DNA of 64,000 bases from Streptomyces sp. Mut1 (GTDB taxonomy: Bacteria; Actinomycetota; Actinomycetes; Streptomycetales; Streptomycetaceae). A model generated the notes under the pieces. The model saw only the letters and a list, made by a program, of their open reading frames with translations, did not search any database and was not told the origin of the DNA. The stretch's first letter is position 1. Each line of letters begins with the position of its first letter. A program made the translations under genes and the position numbers. Positions 14,301-23,609 of the stretch are shown piece after piece. The stretch lies in NCBI RefSeq assembly GCF_030719295.1, contig NZ_CP120997.1, positions 186,001 through 250,000 on the forward strand, in the 5' to 3' direction.

Positions 14301-17300
14301 CCAGCGCGTCCGGCTCGGTGTTGGCCCCGGGCGGCAGCACGCAGACCTCGGCGCCGTTCATCAGGGGGAGCCAGAGCTCCCAGACGGACGCGTCGAAGCT
14401 GGTGGAGGTGCGGGCGAGGACGCGGTCCTGCGGGGTGATCGCCAGGTGCCGTGCCATCCAGGCCATGTGGTTGGCGAGGGCGGCGTGCGGCACGACCACG
14501 CCCTTGGGACGGCCGGTGGACCCGGAGGTGTAGATGACGTAGGCGGGGTCCGCCGGGTGCGGTGCGTCCGTCGGCGGCGTCGTGGGGGGTGCGGTCCACA
14601 GCGCCGGGTCGTCGAGGGCGAGCCGGGGGATGTCCCCGGCGGGCAGGTCCGGGTGTACGTCCCCGGTGGTGAGGAGGAGGACAGGACGGGCGTCGTCCAG
14701 CATGTGGCGGATGCGGGCGTGGGGGTACCGCGGGTCGACCGGCAGGTGGGCGGCGCCGGCCCGCAGCACGGCCAGCGTGGCGGCCACGGTGTGCACGGAG
14801 GGCGGTGCGGCGACGGCGACCCTGGTCCCCCGTGCCGCGCCCCGCGCGCGCAGCACCTGGGCGAGGGCGTCGGCGCGGGCGTCGAGTTCGGCGTAGGTGA
14901 GGTGGGTGTCCGCGTCGCGCACGGCGACGGCGCCGGGCGTGCGCCGGGCCTGTTCGCGGACCGCTTCGGGGGCGGTCGGCACCGGCAGCGCGCCGGGCAC
15001 GCCGCGTCCCTGAGTGAGGAGTTCGTCGCGCTCGCCGGGGGTGAGCGGGTCCAGGCCGCTGACGGGGCGGCCGGGGTCGGCCACGGCCTGGGTGAGGACG
15101 CGGGCGAAGCGGGCGCACAGGGCGCGGGCGGTCGCGGCGTCGAAGAGGTCGGTGGCGTACTCCAGATAACCGCCGATGCCCCGGGCACCGGGGCCCGCGC
15201 CCCGCTCGTCGCCCCCGGCGGGTTCAGCGGTCCCGGCGGTCCCGACGGCTTCGGCGGGTTCGGTGGTTTCGGTGGCTTCGGTCAGTGAGAAGGTCAGGTC
15301 GAACTTGCTGCCTCCGCGGTGCCGGGACCGGTCGTGGACCGTGACGCCCGGCAGGTCCAGCTCGGCCCGCTCCTGGTTCTGGAGGACCAGCATCGTCTGG
15401 AAGAGCGGGTGGTGGTCGCCGGACCGCTCCGGGTTGACGGCCTCCACGATCCGCTCGAAGGGGAGGTCGCTGTGGCCGAGGGCCGCGATGTCGAACTCCT
15501 TGACCCGGTCGAGCAGTTCGCGGAACGTCGGGTCGCCGGAGAGGTCCGTGCGCAGAACCACGGTGTTGACGAAGAAGCCGACCAGATCGTCCAGGACCTC
15601 GTCGGTGCGCCCGGCGACCGCCGTGCCGAGCGGGATGTCGGTGCCGGCGCCATGGGCGCGGAGCGTCACGGCGAGGGCGGCACGGAGCACCATGAACGGG
15701 GTGCAGCCGGCGTCGCGGGCGAGCCGGACGAGCGCGGCGTGCGCGGGTGCGGGCAGTTCGAAGGGTACGGAGGCGCCCCGGTGGCTGGGCACGGCCGGGC
15801 GGGGCCGGTCCAGGGGCAGGTCGAGCAGGTCGGGGATGCCGCGCAACGCCTCCTGCCAGAAGGTGAGCTGGCGGGCCGCCAGGCTGCCGGCCTCCCCGTC
15901 CTCGCCGAGCAGCCGGCGCTGCCAGAGGGTGTAGTCGGCGTACTGCGCCCGCAGCGGCGCCCAGCCGGGTGTGCCCGTTCCCTCGCTCCTGGCCCGGTAG
16001 GCGGCGGAGAGGTCACGGCTGAGCGGGGCGAGGGACCAGCCGTCGGCGACGATGTGGTGCAGGACGAGGACCAGGACGTGCCGGCCGGGTCCCGGGCACA
16101 GCAGGTGGGCGCGGAGGGCGGCGTCCTCGGTGAGGTCGAAGGGGGCGGTGCTCAGGCGGCGTACCGCTTCGCGCACCCAGGCATCGGCGGCCTCGCCGGC
16201 CGGGGGGTGTTCGACGGGGAGCGGTACGAGGGAGGCGGCGGACGCCGCGTCGATGATGTGCTGGCGGGGGACGCCGTCGTGTTCGGCGAAGACGGTGCGC
16301 AGGCTCTCGTGCCGGGCGACCACGTCGGCCAGCGCGGCGCGCAGCGCGTCGGTGTCCACGGGGCCGTCGAGTTCGAGGACGAGCGGCACGTTGTACGTGT
16401 CGCTCGGGCCGTCTGCCCGGTTGAGGAACCAGAGGCGCTGCTGCGCGAAGGACAGCGGGAGCACGTCGGGTCTCGGCTGCGGCGCGAGAACCGGCCGGGC
16501 CGCGCCGGAGGTGTCCAGGACGGCGGCGAGGGAGGCGACCGTGGGGTGGGCGAAGAGGGTGCCCAGGGCGAGTTCGGCGCCCAGGGCCGCCCGCACCCGG
16601 CCGGTGAGGCGGGCGGCGAGCAGCGAGTGGCCGCCCAGGGCGAAGAAGCTGTCGTCCACACCGACCGCGTGTACCCCGAGGACATCGGCGAACAGCCCGG
16701 CGAGGACCTCCTCGTACGCGGTGCGCGGGACCCGGCCCGTACCGGTGGCGGTGCGCGGCGCGGGCAGCGCGCGGCGGTCGACCTTGCCGTTGGGGTTCAG
16801 GGGCAGGGCGTCGAGCGTCACGAAGGCGGAGGGCACCATGTACGCGGGCAGCGCGCGGCCGATCCGGCGGGCCAGGACGGCGGTGTCCGGGCGGGCGCCG
16901 GGGGCGGGCACCACGTAGGCGACGAGCCGGCGGTCGCCGGGGGTGTCCTCGCGTACGACGACGCAGGCGCCGTGCACGTCCGGGTCGGTGAGCAGGACGT
17001 GCTCGGTCTCCGCGGGCTCGATGCGGAATCCGCGGAGCTTGATCTGGCCGTCCGCCCGCCCCACGTACTCGATGTCGCCCCCGGCGGTCCAGCGCACGAG
17101 GTCGCCGGTGCGGTACATGCGTGAGCCCGGCAGCCCGTACGGGTCGGCGACGAAGCGGCCGGCGGTCAGCGCGGGCCGGCCCTGGTATCCGCGGGCGACA
17201 CCGTGACCGCTCACGTACAACTCCCCCACGACGCCCGGCGGCACCATGCCGAGAGTGTCGTCCAGGACGTACAGGCTCATGCCGTCCAGTGCGCGGCCGA

Positions 17301-19725
17301 TGGGCGGTACCCCGCCGCTGTCGGCGGTGACGGGGTGGCGGGCGGCGAACGTGGTGGTCTCGGTGGGGCCGTACACGTGCAGGACGAGCGTGCGGGGCGA
17401 GGCGGCGGCGGCCCGCTGCATCAGGTCCGGCGTCGCGGCCTCGCCGCCGGCGGCGACCAGCCGCAGGCCGGAGAACACCGCCGGGTCCGCCTCGGCCATC
17501 ACGTTGAACAGAGCGGTCGTCAGGAACAGCGCGGTGACACCGTACGTGTCCGCCATGTCGTGGACGACGCGTGCCTCCAGGACGCCGGGGGGTGCGACGA
17601 CCACGCGGCCGCCGTTGAGGAGCGGCACCCAGATCTCGAAGGTGGAGGCGTCGAAGACGTACGCGGAGTGCATCAGCACCGCGTCGGACACACCGCCGGT
17701 CCAGGTGCGGTCGGCGGCCAGCGCGAGGATGTCGGCGTGGGTGACGCCGACGCCCTTGGGCAGGCCGGTGGAGCCGGAGGTGAACATGACGTACGCGAGC
17801 CGGTCGGCTCCGCCGGTCCGGGGCAGCGGGCCCGGCCGGGGCGGCGTTCCGCGCAGCACATGGCCGCGCGCGTCCACGACGAGGAGCGGGAGACCGGCTG
17901 CGGCGGCCGCCCGCACCCAGGGCGTGCGGGCGGCCGCCTCGTCGGCGATCAGGGCGCGGACGCGGGCCGCTTCCGCGACGCGGTCGAGCCGTTCGGCGGG
18001 CCAGGCGGCGTCCATCGGCACATAGGCCGCGCCGGCGGCGACCGCGCCGAGGGTGGCGGTCAGCACGGCGGCCGAACGACCCACGAGCACGCCGACTCCG
18101 TCCTCGCCGACGATGCCCAGGCCGGTCAGGGCGCCCGCGAGGGCGTCGGCGGCCCGCTCCAGCTGCCGGTACGAGACGATGAGGGCCGCGTCCACGACGG
18201 CCGGGGCGTCCGGCGTGCGGCGCACCTGCGCGCGGAACGCCCGGGGCAGATCCGGGCCGGCGGCCTGTGCGGGCAGAGCGGTGCCGCGCCCCTGGTCGCG
18301 CAGTACCCGGACGGCGGTGTCGTCCAGGAGCGGCAGGTCGCGCAGGGGGAGGCCGGGGCCGGCGTCGGCCAGGGCCGTCACGAAGGACACGACGGCCCGT
18401 TCGTGCAGCTGGACGTCCTCGGGGCGGTACAGCTCGGGGTTGGCGTCGAACCCGATCAGCGGCCCCTTGCCCTCGGCCCGTTCGGAGACGAAGAGCGACA
18501 CGTCGTCCACCGGGCCGATGGACAGCACCCGCGAGGGGGCCGGGACGCCGGCGAGGTCGAGGTCGTAGTCGTAGCCCATGATGTTGACGACGACGCCGGT
18601 GAGGCGGGACGCGTCGTCGCTCATGCCGAGTTCACGGGCGAGTTGTTCGCGTGAGAAGCGGCGGTGGCGCAGGGCGCCGCGCATCTCGTCGGCGACCTCG
18701 CGGATCAGGGCGCCGACGGTCATGTCGGCGGTGAGGGTGAGGCGCAGCGGCAGGATGTTGGACGTCATGCCGACGATGTGGCGCAGTCCGCCGTGCCGGC
18801 CGTTGGAGGCCAGGCCCACGGTGACGTCGCGGTTTCCGGTGACCCTGGCGGTGTAGGCGGCGACCGCGCTCACCATGACCGCGCTCCAGGTGGTGCGGTG
18901 GGCGGCGGCGAGCCGGCGCAGGCCGTCGAGAACGCTCACGGGCAGTGTCTCGCCCGTGTGCAGCCGTACCTCGGTTCCGTCGGGGCCGGGCGTCGCGGGG
19001 GTGTCGGTGCGCCGGCGGATGAGGGTCCTGCCGCTGTGCGCGTCGTCGCCTTCCCCGGCGGCGCCGGGGGCCAGGTCGGCGAACCTGCCGGTCCAGTAGG
19101 CGCGGTCGGCCTCGTAACGGCCGGAGTCGCGGTAGGCGGTCTCATCGGCGACGAGTTCGCGCAGGGGCGCGGCGGGCAGGGTGACCCGGGCGAGGTCCTC
19201 GCCCCGGACGGCCCGGCCGTAGAGGTCGGCCACGGTGCGGGTGAAGACGGCGCCGCCGAGACCGTCGACGGCTATGTGGTGGAAGCGCACGTACCAGTAG
19301 CGCAGCCCGCCGCCGGCGCGCAGCAGTGCGAAGTGGTGCTGCGGGCGGTGGAGTGTGTCGGCGGACGCCATGTCCTCGGCGAGATAGCGCTCGACCTCGG
19401 CGGCGGGGTCGGCGGAGCGGGACAGGTCCACGGTACGGAGCCGGCCGGTGTCGGCCCGGGGGTGGCGGACGACGCGCTGGCGGACGGTGTCGCTCTCCGT
19501 GACGAATTCGAGGTTCAGGCTGTCGCACAGGTCGGCCGCCCGGTCGACCGCTGCGGCGAATAGCGTCTCGTCGAGGTCGCCCCGGATCTCGAAGCATTCA
19601 CCGATGTTGTATTTCGGACTGTCGGGGTCGACCAGCTGCCCGTACCAGACGCCCCGTTGGGCGATGGTCGTACCGAAGAACTCATCGAGAACCGATTCCG
19701 AGGCGACAGATCTGTTTTCGCGCAT
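5302..19725 (-). CDS. Giant four-module non-ribosomal peptide synthetase (C-A-T)x4 with terminal epimerase
   Basis: Cytoplasmic megasynthase of about 4807 aa that activates and joins four amino acids. Order by approximate residue: C1 1-460 (HHIAVDG near 150), A1 480-1000, T1 (GGHSLLA) 1028, C2 (active site 1226), A2 (1736 core), T2 2128, C3 2313, A3 2805, T3 3185, C4 3372, A4 3862, T4 (GGDSILS) 4247, epimerase 4280-4740 ([10 protein letters not shown] near 4440, RTVGWFT, FNYLGRY), then a short C-terminal tail that may be a docking peptide. C2-C4 look like LCL domains. C1 resembles the EntF condensation domain, which takes an acyl or aryl starter. By alignment to GrsA, A1 and A3 both read D-A-F-F-V-A-V-T-F, and A2 and A4 both read D-A-W-Q-V-C-L-I-D. 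The second code resembles a remembered Gln code; the first may be an aliphatic residue. Both readings are tentative. The ATG at 19725 has AAAGG 11 bases upstream; the alternative GTG at 19737 has no spaced site. Confidence 0.97.
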   Translation of the reverse strand: MRENRSVASESVLDEFFGTTIAQRGVWYGQLVDPDSPKYNIGECFEIRGDLDETLFAAAVDRAADLCDSLNLEFVTESDTVRQRVVRHPRADTGRLRTVDLSRSADPAAEVERYLAEDMASADTLHRPQHHFALLRAGGGLRYWYVRFHHIAVDGLGGAVFTRTVADLYGRAVRGEDLARVTLPAAPLRELVADETAYRDSGRYEADRAYWTGRFADLAPGAAGEGDDAHSGRTLIRRRTDTPATPGPDGTEVRLHTGETLPVSVLDGLRRLAAAHRTTWSAVMVSAVAAYTARVTGNRDVTVGLASNGRHGGLRHIVGMTSNILPLRLTLTADMTVGALIREVADEMRGALRHRRFSREQLARELGMSDDASRLTGVVVNIMGYDYDLDLAGVPAPSRVLSIGPVDDVSLFVSERAEGKGPLIGFDANPELYRPEDVQLHERAVVSFVTALADAGPGLPLRDLPLLDDTAVRVLRDQGRGTALPAQAAGPDLPRAFRAQVRRTPDAPAVVDAALIVSYRQLERAADALAGALTGLGIVGEDGVGVLVGRSAAVLTATLGAVAAGAAYVPMDAAWPAERLDRVAEAARVRALIADEAAARTPWVRAAAAAGLPLLVVDARGHVLRGTPPRPGPLPRTGGADRLAYVMFTSGSTGLPKGVGVTHADILALAADRTWTGGVSDAVLMHSAYVFDASTFEIWVPLLNGGRVVVAPPGVLEARVVHDMADTYGVTALFLTTALFNVMAEADPAVFSGLRLVAAGGEAATPDLMQRAAAASPRTLVLHVYGPTETTTFAARHPVTADSGGVPPIGRALDGMSLYVLDDTLGMVPPGVVGELYVSGHGVARGYQGRPALTAGRFVADPYGLPGSRMYRTGDLVRWTAGGDIEYVGRADGQIKLRGFRIEPAETEHVLLTDPDVHGACVVVREDTPGDRRLVAYVVPAPGARPDTAVLARRIGRALPAYMVPSAFVTLDALPLNPNGKVDRRALPAPRTATGTGRVPRTAYEEVLAGLFADVLGVHAVGVDDSFFALGGHSLLAARLTGRVRAALGAELALGTLFAHPTVASLAAVLDTSGAARPVLAPQPRPDVLPLSFAQQRLWFLNRADGPSDTYNVPLVLELDGPVDTDALRAALADVVARHESLRTVFAEHDGVPRQHIIDAASAASLVPLPVEHPPAGEAADAWVREAVRRLSTAPFDLTEDAALRAHLLCPGPGRHVLVLVLHHIVADGWSLAPLSRDLSAAYRARSEGTGTPGWAPLRAQYADYTLWQRRLLGEDGEAGSLAARQLTFWQEALRGIPDLLDLPLDRPRPAVPSHRGASVPFELPAPAHAALVRLARDAGCTPFMVLRAALAVTLRAHGAGTDIPLGTAVAGRTDEVLDDLVGFFVNTVVLRTDLSGDPTFRELLDRVKEFDIAALGHSDLPFERIVEAVNPERSGDHHPLFQTMLVLQNQERAELDLPGVTVHDRSRHRGGSKFDLTFSLTEATETTEPAEAVGTAGTAEPAGGDERGAGPGARGIGGYLEYATDLFDAATARALCARFARVLTQAVADPGRPVSGLDPLTPGERDELLTQGRGVPGALPVPTAPEAVREQARRTPGAVAVRDADTHLTYAELDARADALAQVLRARGAARGTRVAVAAPPSVHTVAATLAVLRAGAAHLPVDPRYPHARIRHMLDDARPVLLLTTGDVHPDLPAGDIPRLALDDPALWTAPPTTPPTDAPHPADPAYVIYTSGSTGRPKGVVVPHAALANHMAWMARHLAITPQDRVLARTSTSFDASVWELWLPLMNGAEVCVLPPGANTEPDALVTWMSRFGVTVAQFVPSHLSLVLSEAAHAAPLPGLRAVLCGGEPLPSALARDTAMLWQAQVHNLYGPTEATIDATAHRVPATAGTGTPHETVPIGRPVDTMRAYVLDDRLRPVPAGVTGELYLSGPNLAHGYLGRPGLTAARFVADPFDGAGARMYRTGDLVRWNRDGLLAYVSRADDQVKLRGFRIEPGEIEAALLARPGVTAACAVIREDIPGDLRLVAYAVTTDPGIRPAALRDALAETLPHYMVPAAVVVLDALPLLPNGKTDRRALPRPEADAGTTIEGPGEHTPREDLLAGILADVLGRAEVRPHDSFFDLGGHSLLAMRVVSRVRAVLGSDIAVRTLFEHPTVAGLARSLDSQGRSRPPVLPAADRPDPLPLSHAQQRLWFLNRLEGPSSSYNIPLVLGIDGPLDTVALRAALRDVVERHESLRTVFPERDGVPHQVVLPAEAVVPRLPVLRTAPAELEAAVLDAVGEPFDVLTDPPLRALLLRTAPGRHVLVLVLHHIAGDGWSLAPLARHLGDAYRARLAGHGPEAGSPLQYADYTLWQHTVLGDADDPGSVLREQLDHWNTALAGLPGLIDLPLDRPRPVITDPSGAVHSFDVPPELHARLLRLARESGSTLFMVLQAAVATLLHRHGAGDDIPLGTPVAGRTDEALEDLVGFFVNTLVLRNDLAGNPTFGELLARVREFDLSAYAHQDVPFERLVESVNPVRARNHHPLFQTMLVLQNQEAVRPELPGLTVEDRLVHNGLSKFDLTFAFGEENGGGLTAGIEYATALFDRATAEALADRLLTLLGQVTADAGLPLADYDLLTPEEHGRVTHWGTGRELPAPAPETTLPALFAAQAHRTPDAVAVSDDGTCLTYTGLDRASLALAHALAGLGAGPETGVGVLLSRSPAVVTVSLGAVRAAAAYVPMDARWPRERLEQVTDVADVRVLVVDEQAAATAWVRETAHRIPVLVVDRTGRVLRGAPPATGRPAAVPGPDSLAYVMFTSGSTGLPKGVGVTHADVAALTADSAWRDGAADAVLMHSAYVFDASTFEIWAPLLHGGKVVVAPDGVLEARILGDAVREQGVTAVFLTTALLNVIADTGPGAFAGLRLVCAGGELASPDAMQRVAGAAPGVRVLHVYGPTETTTFATRYDVTADLPSGPPPIGRPLDGMRLYVLDDSLGPVPAGVTGELYLAGRGLARGYTGLPALTATRFVADPADPAGGRMYRTGDLVRWTRDGQIAYVSRADSQVKLRGYRIEPGEIESVLACCEGVADSYTVVREDTPGDRRLVAYVVPTDSARPDPADLAEAVARSLPAYTVPAAFVLLDALPLTVNGKVDRRALPAPEHRAAPRGRAARTAREEILCGLFADVLGIREAGVDDDFFALGGHSLLATRLVARIRTALAVEVQVKAVFEHPTPAALAATLDGADAAGSALEPARHRPDPLPLSFAQQRLWFLNRFEGPSATYNVPLVLRLDGPLDAKALERALGDVVERHESLRTVFPETDGVARQLVLDAAGADLDLTPRDIDPSRLEEVLSAEVAHAFDVRTDLPVRARLLGLGPDSHVLVLLVHHIAGDGWSLAPLARDLGDAYRSRIHGEEPSWPRLRVQYADYTLWQRALLGEADDTAGRGARQLDFWRTALADAPGLLTLPLDRPRPAVTTYRGDAFTFPVGADTHRALAELAHARGCSLFMVLQAALSVLLSRHGAGEDIPLGTAVAGRTDEALDDLVGFFVNTLVLRTDLTGDPAFTEVLDRVRAFDLAAYAHQDVPFERLVDALSPDRAQDHHPLFQTMIVLQNQADTSLGLHALTVTEQPVHTGISKFDLTFTFTESRDEAGRPAGLDGVLEFSTDLFTHTTAHALAARLTRLLASLAADPDGPVRTAAFLGADERAALERASHGPVRPVHARTAPEAFRAQAARTPGQTAVRAGARRLTFGELDALSDALAGHLRARGIGRGDLVALAAEGTAEQVVAMLAVAKAGAACLPVDLDYPEARVTHMLDDARPALFLVHGAARAARFTNVPLLALDDRTAWATGSAAPPEAAPEPDDAAYVIYTSGSTGRPKGVVVTHAALANHMAWMARHLALTDEDRVLARTSPSFDASVWETWLPLLHGGATCPVPPALNHDPAGLLARMREEGVTIAQFVPSHLSLLLTETGPDDAPTTLRAVACGGEPLPRALAVRAGRTWLAAVHNLYGPTETTIDATAHHLRAEADDSTAQEGGIPLGRPVDNTRAYVLDAALRPVPPGVTGELHIAGDGLARGYLGRPALTATRFVADPFGPAGSRMYRTGDLVRQDNEGLLHYVSRADDQVKLHGFRIELGEIEAALTAVDGITAACALVREDRPGERRLVAYTVGSAPLTDGELRGRLTSSLPPYMVPAAFVALDALPLLPNGKTDRAALPAPALPAAGRPGGQPRTAAERALCDAFASVLRASAAVRADDDFFALGGDSILSIQLVSRVREAGLAVTPRDVFAHRTPEAIAAVAAPLDGSTTEPAGHGTGEMPPTPIAAWLLERPGTTDGYNQSGVLSTPAGADEDTLAAALQLLADHHDMLRLRVTRTAGGDPVLHTLPPGTVPARRRLTRVDITGLDADAVRGVLTEAGERARRRLRPSAGSVFEAVWADAGPRERGRLLLVVHHLAVDAVSWRVLAEDLARAWQAATRATSAGKAPGPHTALPAATTSYRRWAQLLTEQANGTERQAELPLWEEALKTPDPQLGYRPLDPYLDTADGTRTLVAHLPATWTKPLLTTVPGAFHAGVDDILLTGLTLAVNAWRAQRPGSPRPDTAVLLDLESHGREQIAGHIDLSRTVGWFTSLHPVRLDPGPLDGRDPARFGAALVERAVKRVKEQLRAVPDHGVGYGMLRHLNPATGPRLAAAAPQIGFNYLGRYAAAGTAAGGDWDVLLDAGGPRSQDPDMPVHHVLDINAHTEDLPDGPRLVARWTWPSDLLKEEDVGALADAFTRALRAIAEHAEQPGAGGYTPSDLPLVSLNQNQIDRLQNKWGGRK

Positions 19726-19952
19726 GCCGGGACACACCTTTGGGGAGAGTTTTCAGGGGGACGAAGAGGGCAGGACGAAGCCGGTCTTGCCGGTGTGGCA
19801 CCCTTCGCCGACAACGGGCGGGTAAAGCGAAGAGAGACATCGCCGCCCCGGACACCGGGCACCGACGGAGCACCCTCCGGCTCCGGTACCCGCGAGGAAA
19901 CTCCGCTGTCTTCGCGTATTGAGGACATGCCCCTGGGCAGTCCATCAGTGAT

Positions 19953-19981
19953 TCGAGAAAGCCGCATGAAGGCGGCATGAA
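19953..19981 (-). promoter_or_regulatory. Heptameric direct repeats with 11-base period (SARP-type site candidate)
   Basis: On the minus strand two exact TTCATGC copies (19981-19975 and 19970-19964) and a degenerate third, TTCTCGA (19959-19953), are spaced exactly 11 bases apart. They lie about 230-260 bases upstream of the NRPS start. Heptamer repeats with 11-base spacing are the known layout of SARP activator sites in Streptomyces, but no SARP gene is in the window. GCCGC...GCGGC also forms a small hairpin here, so a structural role is possible. Confidence 0.4.
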
Positions 19982-20001
19982 CATTTTCAGCCGAGGCGCG
20001 A

Positions 20002-20055
20002 TCGATCAGCACGCTCACTTGATCGATTTTGCTCGAATGCGAGCAGTGTCGATCA
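20002..20055. promoter_or_regulatory. Cluster of TGATCGA inverted half-sites with a 36-base imperfect palindrome
   Basis: Half-sites TCGATCA (20002-20008), TGATCGA (20020-20026) and TCGATCA (20049-20055) form two overlapping inverted repeats. Within the second, TGCTCG-AATG-CGAGCA (20030-20045) shares exactly the same centre, which gives a symmetrical 36-base element at 20020-20055. It sits 72 bases past the end of the MbtH-like gene and about 300 bases upstream of the NRPS. It could be an operator or an RNA hairpin. No T-run follows it on the minus strand. Confidence 0.5.
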
Positions 20056-20126
20056 GATCAAGGAGAAGTAGCGGGACCGCCCCGGACCGGGCGGTCTGCG
20101 CACCCTCGACAGCCCCCGAGACCGCC

Positions 20127-20345
20127 CTATCCGGCGTCGGCCTCCATCGCCCGCACCAGGCCGGCGGGCCGCATGTCGGTCCACGCGGCCTCGATCGCGT
20201 CCAGACACTCCTGCCGCGATCCTTCCGGACCGCCGACGCTCCAGCCGCCCGGGATCTCGATGTGCGCGGGCCACAGCGAGTACTGACCCTCGCCATTCAC
20301 CAGCGTCACGAACCGACCCGACTCGTCATCGAAAGGATTGGCCAC
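20127..20345 (-). CDS. MbtH-like protein (NRPS adenylation partner)
   Basis: A 72-aa protein with the full MbtH signature: N-E-Q-S-W-P around residues 17-25, then PGGW, a conserved leucine, and WTDMRP near 56-61. MbtH proteins bind adenylation domains and help them fold and activate amino acids. It is the first gene of the NRPS set, on the same strand, and probably serves the megasynthases downstream. The GTG start at 20345 has a GGGGGAC ribosome site a few bases upstream. The length is typical of the family. Confidence 0.93.
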   Translation of the reverse strand: MANPFDDESGRFVTLVNGEGQYSLWPAHIEIPGGWSVGGPEGSRQECLDAIEAAWTDMRPAGLVRAMEADAG

Positions 20346-20898
20346 GACCGTCCCCCACTTGTTTCACACATGCCACGACATTTTCTCCGGACGGATACGG
20401 GCCTGCCGTACGGATTTCCCCCGGCCCACCGCCGAGCCGCCCACCCCTTCCGCCACGACCTCGGCCACGCGGGCGGAGATACGTTACGTCTCGGGATACC
20501 GGCGTAACACCGATGGCCGAGCCGGCTTCCCGGCTTCGCCCGTTCACGCCAATCACCATAGATGACGCCCGACAGCCAAAGGGACAAATTCAGCCCATTA
20601 CTTATGGCCGCACACGGCCGCGACACGCGCCCAGGCCGGCCGGAGACATATGCCAGGCCCACTCCTACGGAAACATTCAGCCACCCCATGTCCTGATTGT
20701 TCACGTTTCACTGAATACGACCCGCGCAAATCCGGATAACCGCCGGCGTACGCCCCCAGCCCCTCGGACACGCGCCGATCACATCGCGCTCCCGTGCGCC
20801 GGTTGCGCGCCCCGCCCCGAACCAATGGCCATTTCCATCACCGTGCGTAAGGTTCTCTGTGGTGGTGCCACCTGTCCGGCGGAGGCGGCTCGGAACGC
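20346..20898. other. Divergent intergenic region upstream of the MbtH-like gene
   Basis: About 550 bases with lower G+C and no convincing gene. It should carry the promoter of the NRPS operon on the minus strand and that of the cyclic phosphodiesterase on the plus strand. One inverted repeat, GTTACG (20483-20488) and CGTAAC (20503-20508), is visible. A CATATGCCAG decamer near 20645 recurs near 54288 ahead of another gene. No confident -35/-10 boxes were seen. Confidence 0.5.
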
Positions 20899-21513
20899 AT
20901 GGGATACGAATGCCGTGTGAACGAACAGAACCCGCCCGCGACCGTTCGCGTGTTCATCGCCCTCGCCCCGCCCGACCCGGCGAAGGAGGAGCTCGCCCAG
21001 GAGCTGCGCCCCTTGTACGGCACGCACCCCCACGTGCGGTGGAACCGTGTCGAGGACTGGCACATCACCCTGGCGTTCCTGGGCGAACTCCCGGCCCGGA
21101 CCGTTCCGCTGCTCCGCCCTCCGCTCGCGGACCTCGCGGCGGCCCATCGCTCTCCCCGCCTGTCGCTGCACGGCGGCGGGACGTTCGACGAACGGGTCGC
21201 GTGGAGCGGGATCGCCGGAGACCTCGACGCACTGCATCTGCTCGCCGCCGACGTCAGGTCCGTGGTCAAGGGCTGCGGCGTCACCCTGGAGGACCGGCCC
21301 CTGCGGCCCCACCTGACCCTGGCCCGCGTCCGCCGGGGCGATCACACCTCGGCGGCCGAGATCGCCGCGCGGCTCGACGGGTTTCGCGGCCACGCCTGGC
21401 ACGCCGAGCGGCTCCACCTGGTCGGCAGCAACGCGGGGCGCGGCCAGGAGCAGATCCGCTACCGCGACATAGAGGCGTGGCCGCTCGGTGGTACGCGGAG
21501 CGTCGAGGGCTGA
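20899..21513 (+). CDS. thpR: RNA 2',3'-cyclic phosphodiesterase (2'-5' RNA ligase family)
   Basis: A 204-aa two-histidine phosphoesterase. The two HxT motifs appear as WHITLAFLG (about residue 54) and RPHLTLARV (about 136). Members open 2',3'-cyclic phosphate ends of RNA and can ligate tRNA halves. The ATG at 20899 has GGAGG about 13 bases upstream. A GTG at 20917 is a possible later start but has no better site. It stands alone between the NRPS promoter region and a convergent oxidoreductase-like gene. Confidence 0.88.
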   Translation: MGYECRVNEQNPPATVRVFIALAPPDPAKEELAQELRPLYGTHPHVRWNRVEDWHITLAFLGELPARTVPLLRPPLADLAAAHRSPRLSLHGGGTFDERVAWSGIAGDLDALHLLAADVRSVVKGCGVTLEDRPLRPHLTLARVRRGDHTSAAEIAARLDGFRGHAWHAERLHLVGSNAGRGQEQIRYRDIEAWPLGGTRSVEG

Positions 21514-21618
21514 ACCAGGACGGCCGGGCGCGCGGACCACGCCCCCGGGCGTCGGCACCGGCCGGACGGCCGCGAGCCCACCTCACCCTCCGCTTCAGCT
21601 TCACCTTCGGCTGATGGT

Positions 21619-22704
21619 TCAGTCGAGAATGAAGTCGCCGCCGGCCGCAGTGGCGAGGTCCGGGCCGAACGCGGCGGCCGGTGTGTACGCGCCGGGCCGG
21701 CCCTCGCCCCGCGCCAGCCGCACGGCGGCCTCGGTGGCGACATCGGCCGTGTAGTCCATGCCGTCACCGGCGCGCAGCCACCCTTCGCGACTTGTGCCGT
21801 CGGGCCAGGTGATGACGGCGTGTCCCCAGGAGTGCCGCCGGGGCATCGGGGCGGCCTTCATGCGCATCCCGGCCATCCGGCTGACGGCGAGACGCCGCAG
21901 GACCGGGACGGACAGGAGGGCCCCGAGCACGGGGAGCACGGCCCGCACGGCGGGAGAGGCGGGAGCGAGAGCGGAGGTCGCGGTGACGGAAGGTGATCCG
22001 CTGGCCCGCTGGGCGGCCAGGAGCTCACCCGAGGGCAGGCCGGCGGACCTCACCGTCTGCCCGTCCGGGAGGATGTGGGTGAGCGGGCCGGCGCCGAGCC
22101 GGGCCCTGACCGGCCGGCCCTCGCGGTAGCGGCGTCCGCCGGTGGTCAGCACGTCGACGGAGGTGGCCGCGAAGGCGGCACCGACGGCTCCGGCTTCCAT
22201 GGCCACCGAAGCGAGCGCGTCGACGCGCACCTCGCGCGGAGCGGGCCGACCCTCGCACAGTTTCACGACCACGGACTCGGTCGCCAGGACACCGAAGCCC
22301 GCACCGGTCACCAGTGTGCTGCCGGCCGCCGTCGCGTCCTGGTGCAGGCCGAGCAGCCGGGGAACGGCGACCAGGTCGGCGGCCAGATCCACATAGTGGC
22401 CACCCGGCATGCAGGCGCGGGCGATCGGCGCGGCCGTCGCCGCGTAGTCGCCGATGGTGTTGACGACCACCCCGGGACGCTTCTCGCCGATCCGGGCGGC
22501 GATGCGCTCCGCCGTATCGGCCTGCACGATCCTCGAATCGCCGTCCCGGCCGAGGGCCGTCGCGGCCTCGCGCAGACGCCCGGGGTCCCGCCCGACCAGG
22601 ACGGGATCGATGCCCCTGGCCGCCAGTCGAGCGGCGACCGCGCGGCCGATCCGGCCCGTGGCTCCCAGAATCCACACCTCATCGGTTCTCGTGTCCGGTG
22701 TCAT
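21619..22704 (-). CDS. Saccharopine dehydrogenase-like NAD(P)-binding protein
   Basis: A 361-aa protein with an N-terminal Rossmann fold (VWILGATGRIGRAVA near residue 10) and the second conserved block around VVNTIGDYAATAAPIARAC, typical of saccharopine dehydrogenase-like reductases. The substrate is unknown. The C-terminal part is the usual variable catalytic domain. The ATG at 22704 has AAGGAG 7 bases upstream; an upstream in-frame start at 22734 lacks a site. It is divergent from a TetR regulator, and a large operator lies between the two, so it is very likely that regulator's target. Confidence 0.82.
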   Translation of the reverse strand: MTPDTRTDEVWILGATGRIGRAVAARLAARGIDPVLVGRDPGRLREAATALGRDGDSRIVQADTAERIAARIGEKRPGVVVNTIGDYAATAAPIARACMPGGHYVDLAADLVAVPRLLGLHQDATAAGSTLVTGAGFGVLATESVVVKLCEGRPAPREVRVDALASVAMEAGAVGAAFAATSVDVLTTGGRRYREGRPVRARLGAGPLTHILPDGQTVRSAGLPSGELLAAQRASGSPSVTATSALAPASPAVRAVLPVLGALLSVPVLRRLAVSRMAGMRMKAAPMPRRHSWGHAVITWPDGTSREGWLRAGDGMDYTADVATEAAVRLARGEGRPGAYTPAAAFGPDLATAAGGDFILD

Positions 22705-22745
22705 GCCGGCTCCTTCCGCCGGTCCGGGCCCCATGCGTCCCGCAC

Positions 22746-22808
22746 CAAGTGATGTCTCACTGTGTCATCACTCAGGCTAGCACCGATGACACACCGAGAC
22801 ATCACTTG
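22746..22808. promoter_or_regulatory. Nested palindromic operator between the TetR and dehydrogenase-like genes
   Basis: Two 24-base arms (22746-22769 and 22785-22808) are inverted copies with only two mismatches, separated by 15 bases. The left arm also forms its own palindrome, AGTGATG (22748-22754) with CATCACT (22766-22772). The right arm ends 13 bases before the TetR start codon. This is the layout of a double TetR-family operator that covers both divergent promoters. Confidence 0.85.
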
Positions 22809-22821
22809 CTAGGGTCGGGCC

Positions 22822-23403
22822 ATGGCGAGATGGGACCCCGGTACGCAGGAGCGCCTCAAGAAGGCCGCGCTGGAACTCTTCCAGGAGCACGGCTACGAGG
22901 GCGTGACGGTGACCCAGATCGCCGAACGCGCCGGGATCACCCGGCGGTCGTACTTCCGCTACTTCCCCGACAAGCGCGAAGTGCTGTTCGCGGGATCCGA
23001 ACAGCTGCCCGTCGCGGTCTCGGACGCGCTGCTCGACACCGCCGAGGCGGCCGCCCCGCTGGCCGCGGCCCTCGACGCCCTCTCCCGGGTCGGCTCCCGG
23101 CTGGTCGCCCACGTCGATCAGGCCGCGGAGCGCCGTGCCGTGATCGACAGCAGCGCGGAACTGCGGGAACGCGAGCGCACCAAGCTCGCCACCCTCACGA
23201 TGGCGATCCGCGACGGGCTGACGCGGCGCGGCGTACCACCCGACAGGGCCGGCCTGGTCGCTCAGATCGCTGTGGTCGCCTTCCAGAGCGCGTTCGGCCA
23301 ATGGATCGACGCCCGGGGACAGCGCGATTTCCCGTCGTGTCTGCGGACGGCGACCACGGCGCTGAGGGAAGCCATGGCCACGGACGCCGTGCCCCGGCAC
23401 TGA
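22822..23403 (+). CDS. TetR-family transcriptional regulator
   Basis: A 193-aa protein with an N-terminal TetR helix-turn-helix (VTVTQIAERAGITRRSYFRYF, about residues 29-49) followed by an all-helical ligand domain. It probably represses itself and the divergent saccharopine dehydrogenase-like gene through the palindromic operator immediately upstream. The ATG at 22822 follows an AGGGTCGGGCC stretch that can serve as a weak ribosome site. The effector is unknown. Confidence 0.9.
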   Translation: MARWDPGTQERLKKAALELFQEHGYEGVTVTQIAERAGITRRSYFRYFPDKREVLFAGSEQLPVAVSDALLDTAEAAAPLAAALDALSRVGSRLVAHVDQAAERRAVIDSSAELRERERTKLATLTMAIRDGLTRRGVPPDRAGLVAQIAVVAFQSAFGQWIDARGQRDFPSCLRTATTALREAMATDAVPRH

Positions 23404-23509
23404 TCCGCCGCGCAGGCGCCGGCGCCGTTCCCGGCCGGTGGGTCCGTCCCGCGTACGCGACCCGGGCGGGTGCGGTTACGCCAGGCTGCGCAGCGTGAGG
23501 CGTGGCTCC

Positions 23510-23534
23510 GTGTGTTGGAAGGGTTCGGGGGTAC
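23510..23534 (+). promoter_or_regulatory. Candidate SigB-type promoter for the hemerythrin gene
   Basis: GTGT at 23510-23513, a 15-base spacer, then GGGTAC at 23529-23534. This fits the Streptomyces SigB-family consensus as I recall it (GNNT, 14-16 bases, GGGTAC/T). It lies 76 bases before the start codon of a stress-type hemerythrin gene, and a SigB-family sigma factor is encoded 5 kb away. It was read by eye only. Confidence 0.5.
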
Positions 23535-23609
23535 CCCTGTGGAACGGTGAGCTGGCTGCGGCTCGCACCAGCACAACGGGCACCACACAAGCGGAGAGGG
23601 TTTTCTCTG

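Larger units (their letters stand above)
19726..20126. other. 400-base regulatory gap between the MbtH-like gene and the NRPS
   Basis: No convincing coding frame is seen on either strand. G+C is lower than in the flanking genes. The gap holds an 11-base-period direct repeat and a cluster of palindromic TGATCGA half-sites, listed separately. It is therefore likely to carry the NRPS promoter or a processing or termination signal after the MbtH gene. No clear -35/-10 pair could be picked by eye. Confidence 0.6.

Noticed and set aside
15140..15180. TAA on the plus strand inside the NRPS (possible TTA codon)
   Set aside because: In the NRPS frame the bases fall as GGT TAT, so no TTA codon is formed.
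19515..20018. Minus-strand frame of 167 codons across the NRPS start and the upstream gap
   Set aside because: It overlaps the real NRPS start in another frame, has no ribosome site, and shows no protein-like pattern.
20306..20704. Minus-strand frame of 132 codons overlapping the MbtH-like gene
   Set aside because: It is in a different frame from MbtH, has an Arg/Trp/Gly-rich composition without domains, and lies in lower-GC intergenic DNA.
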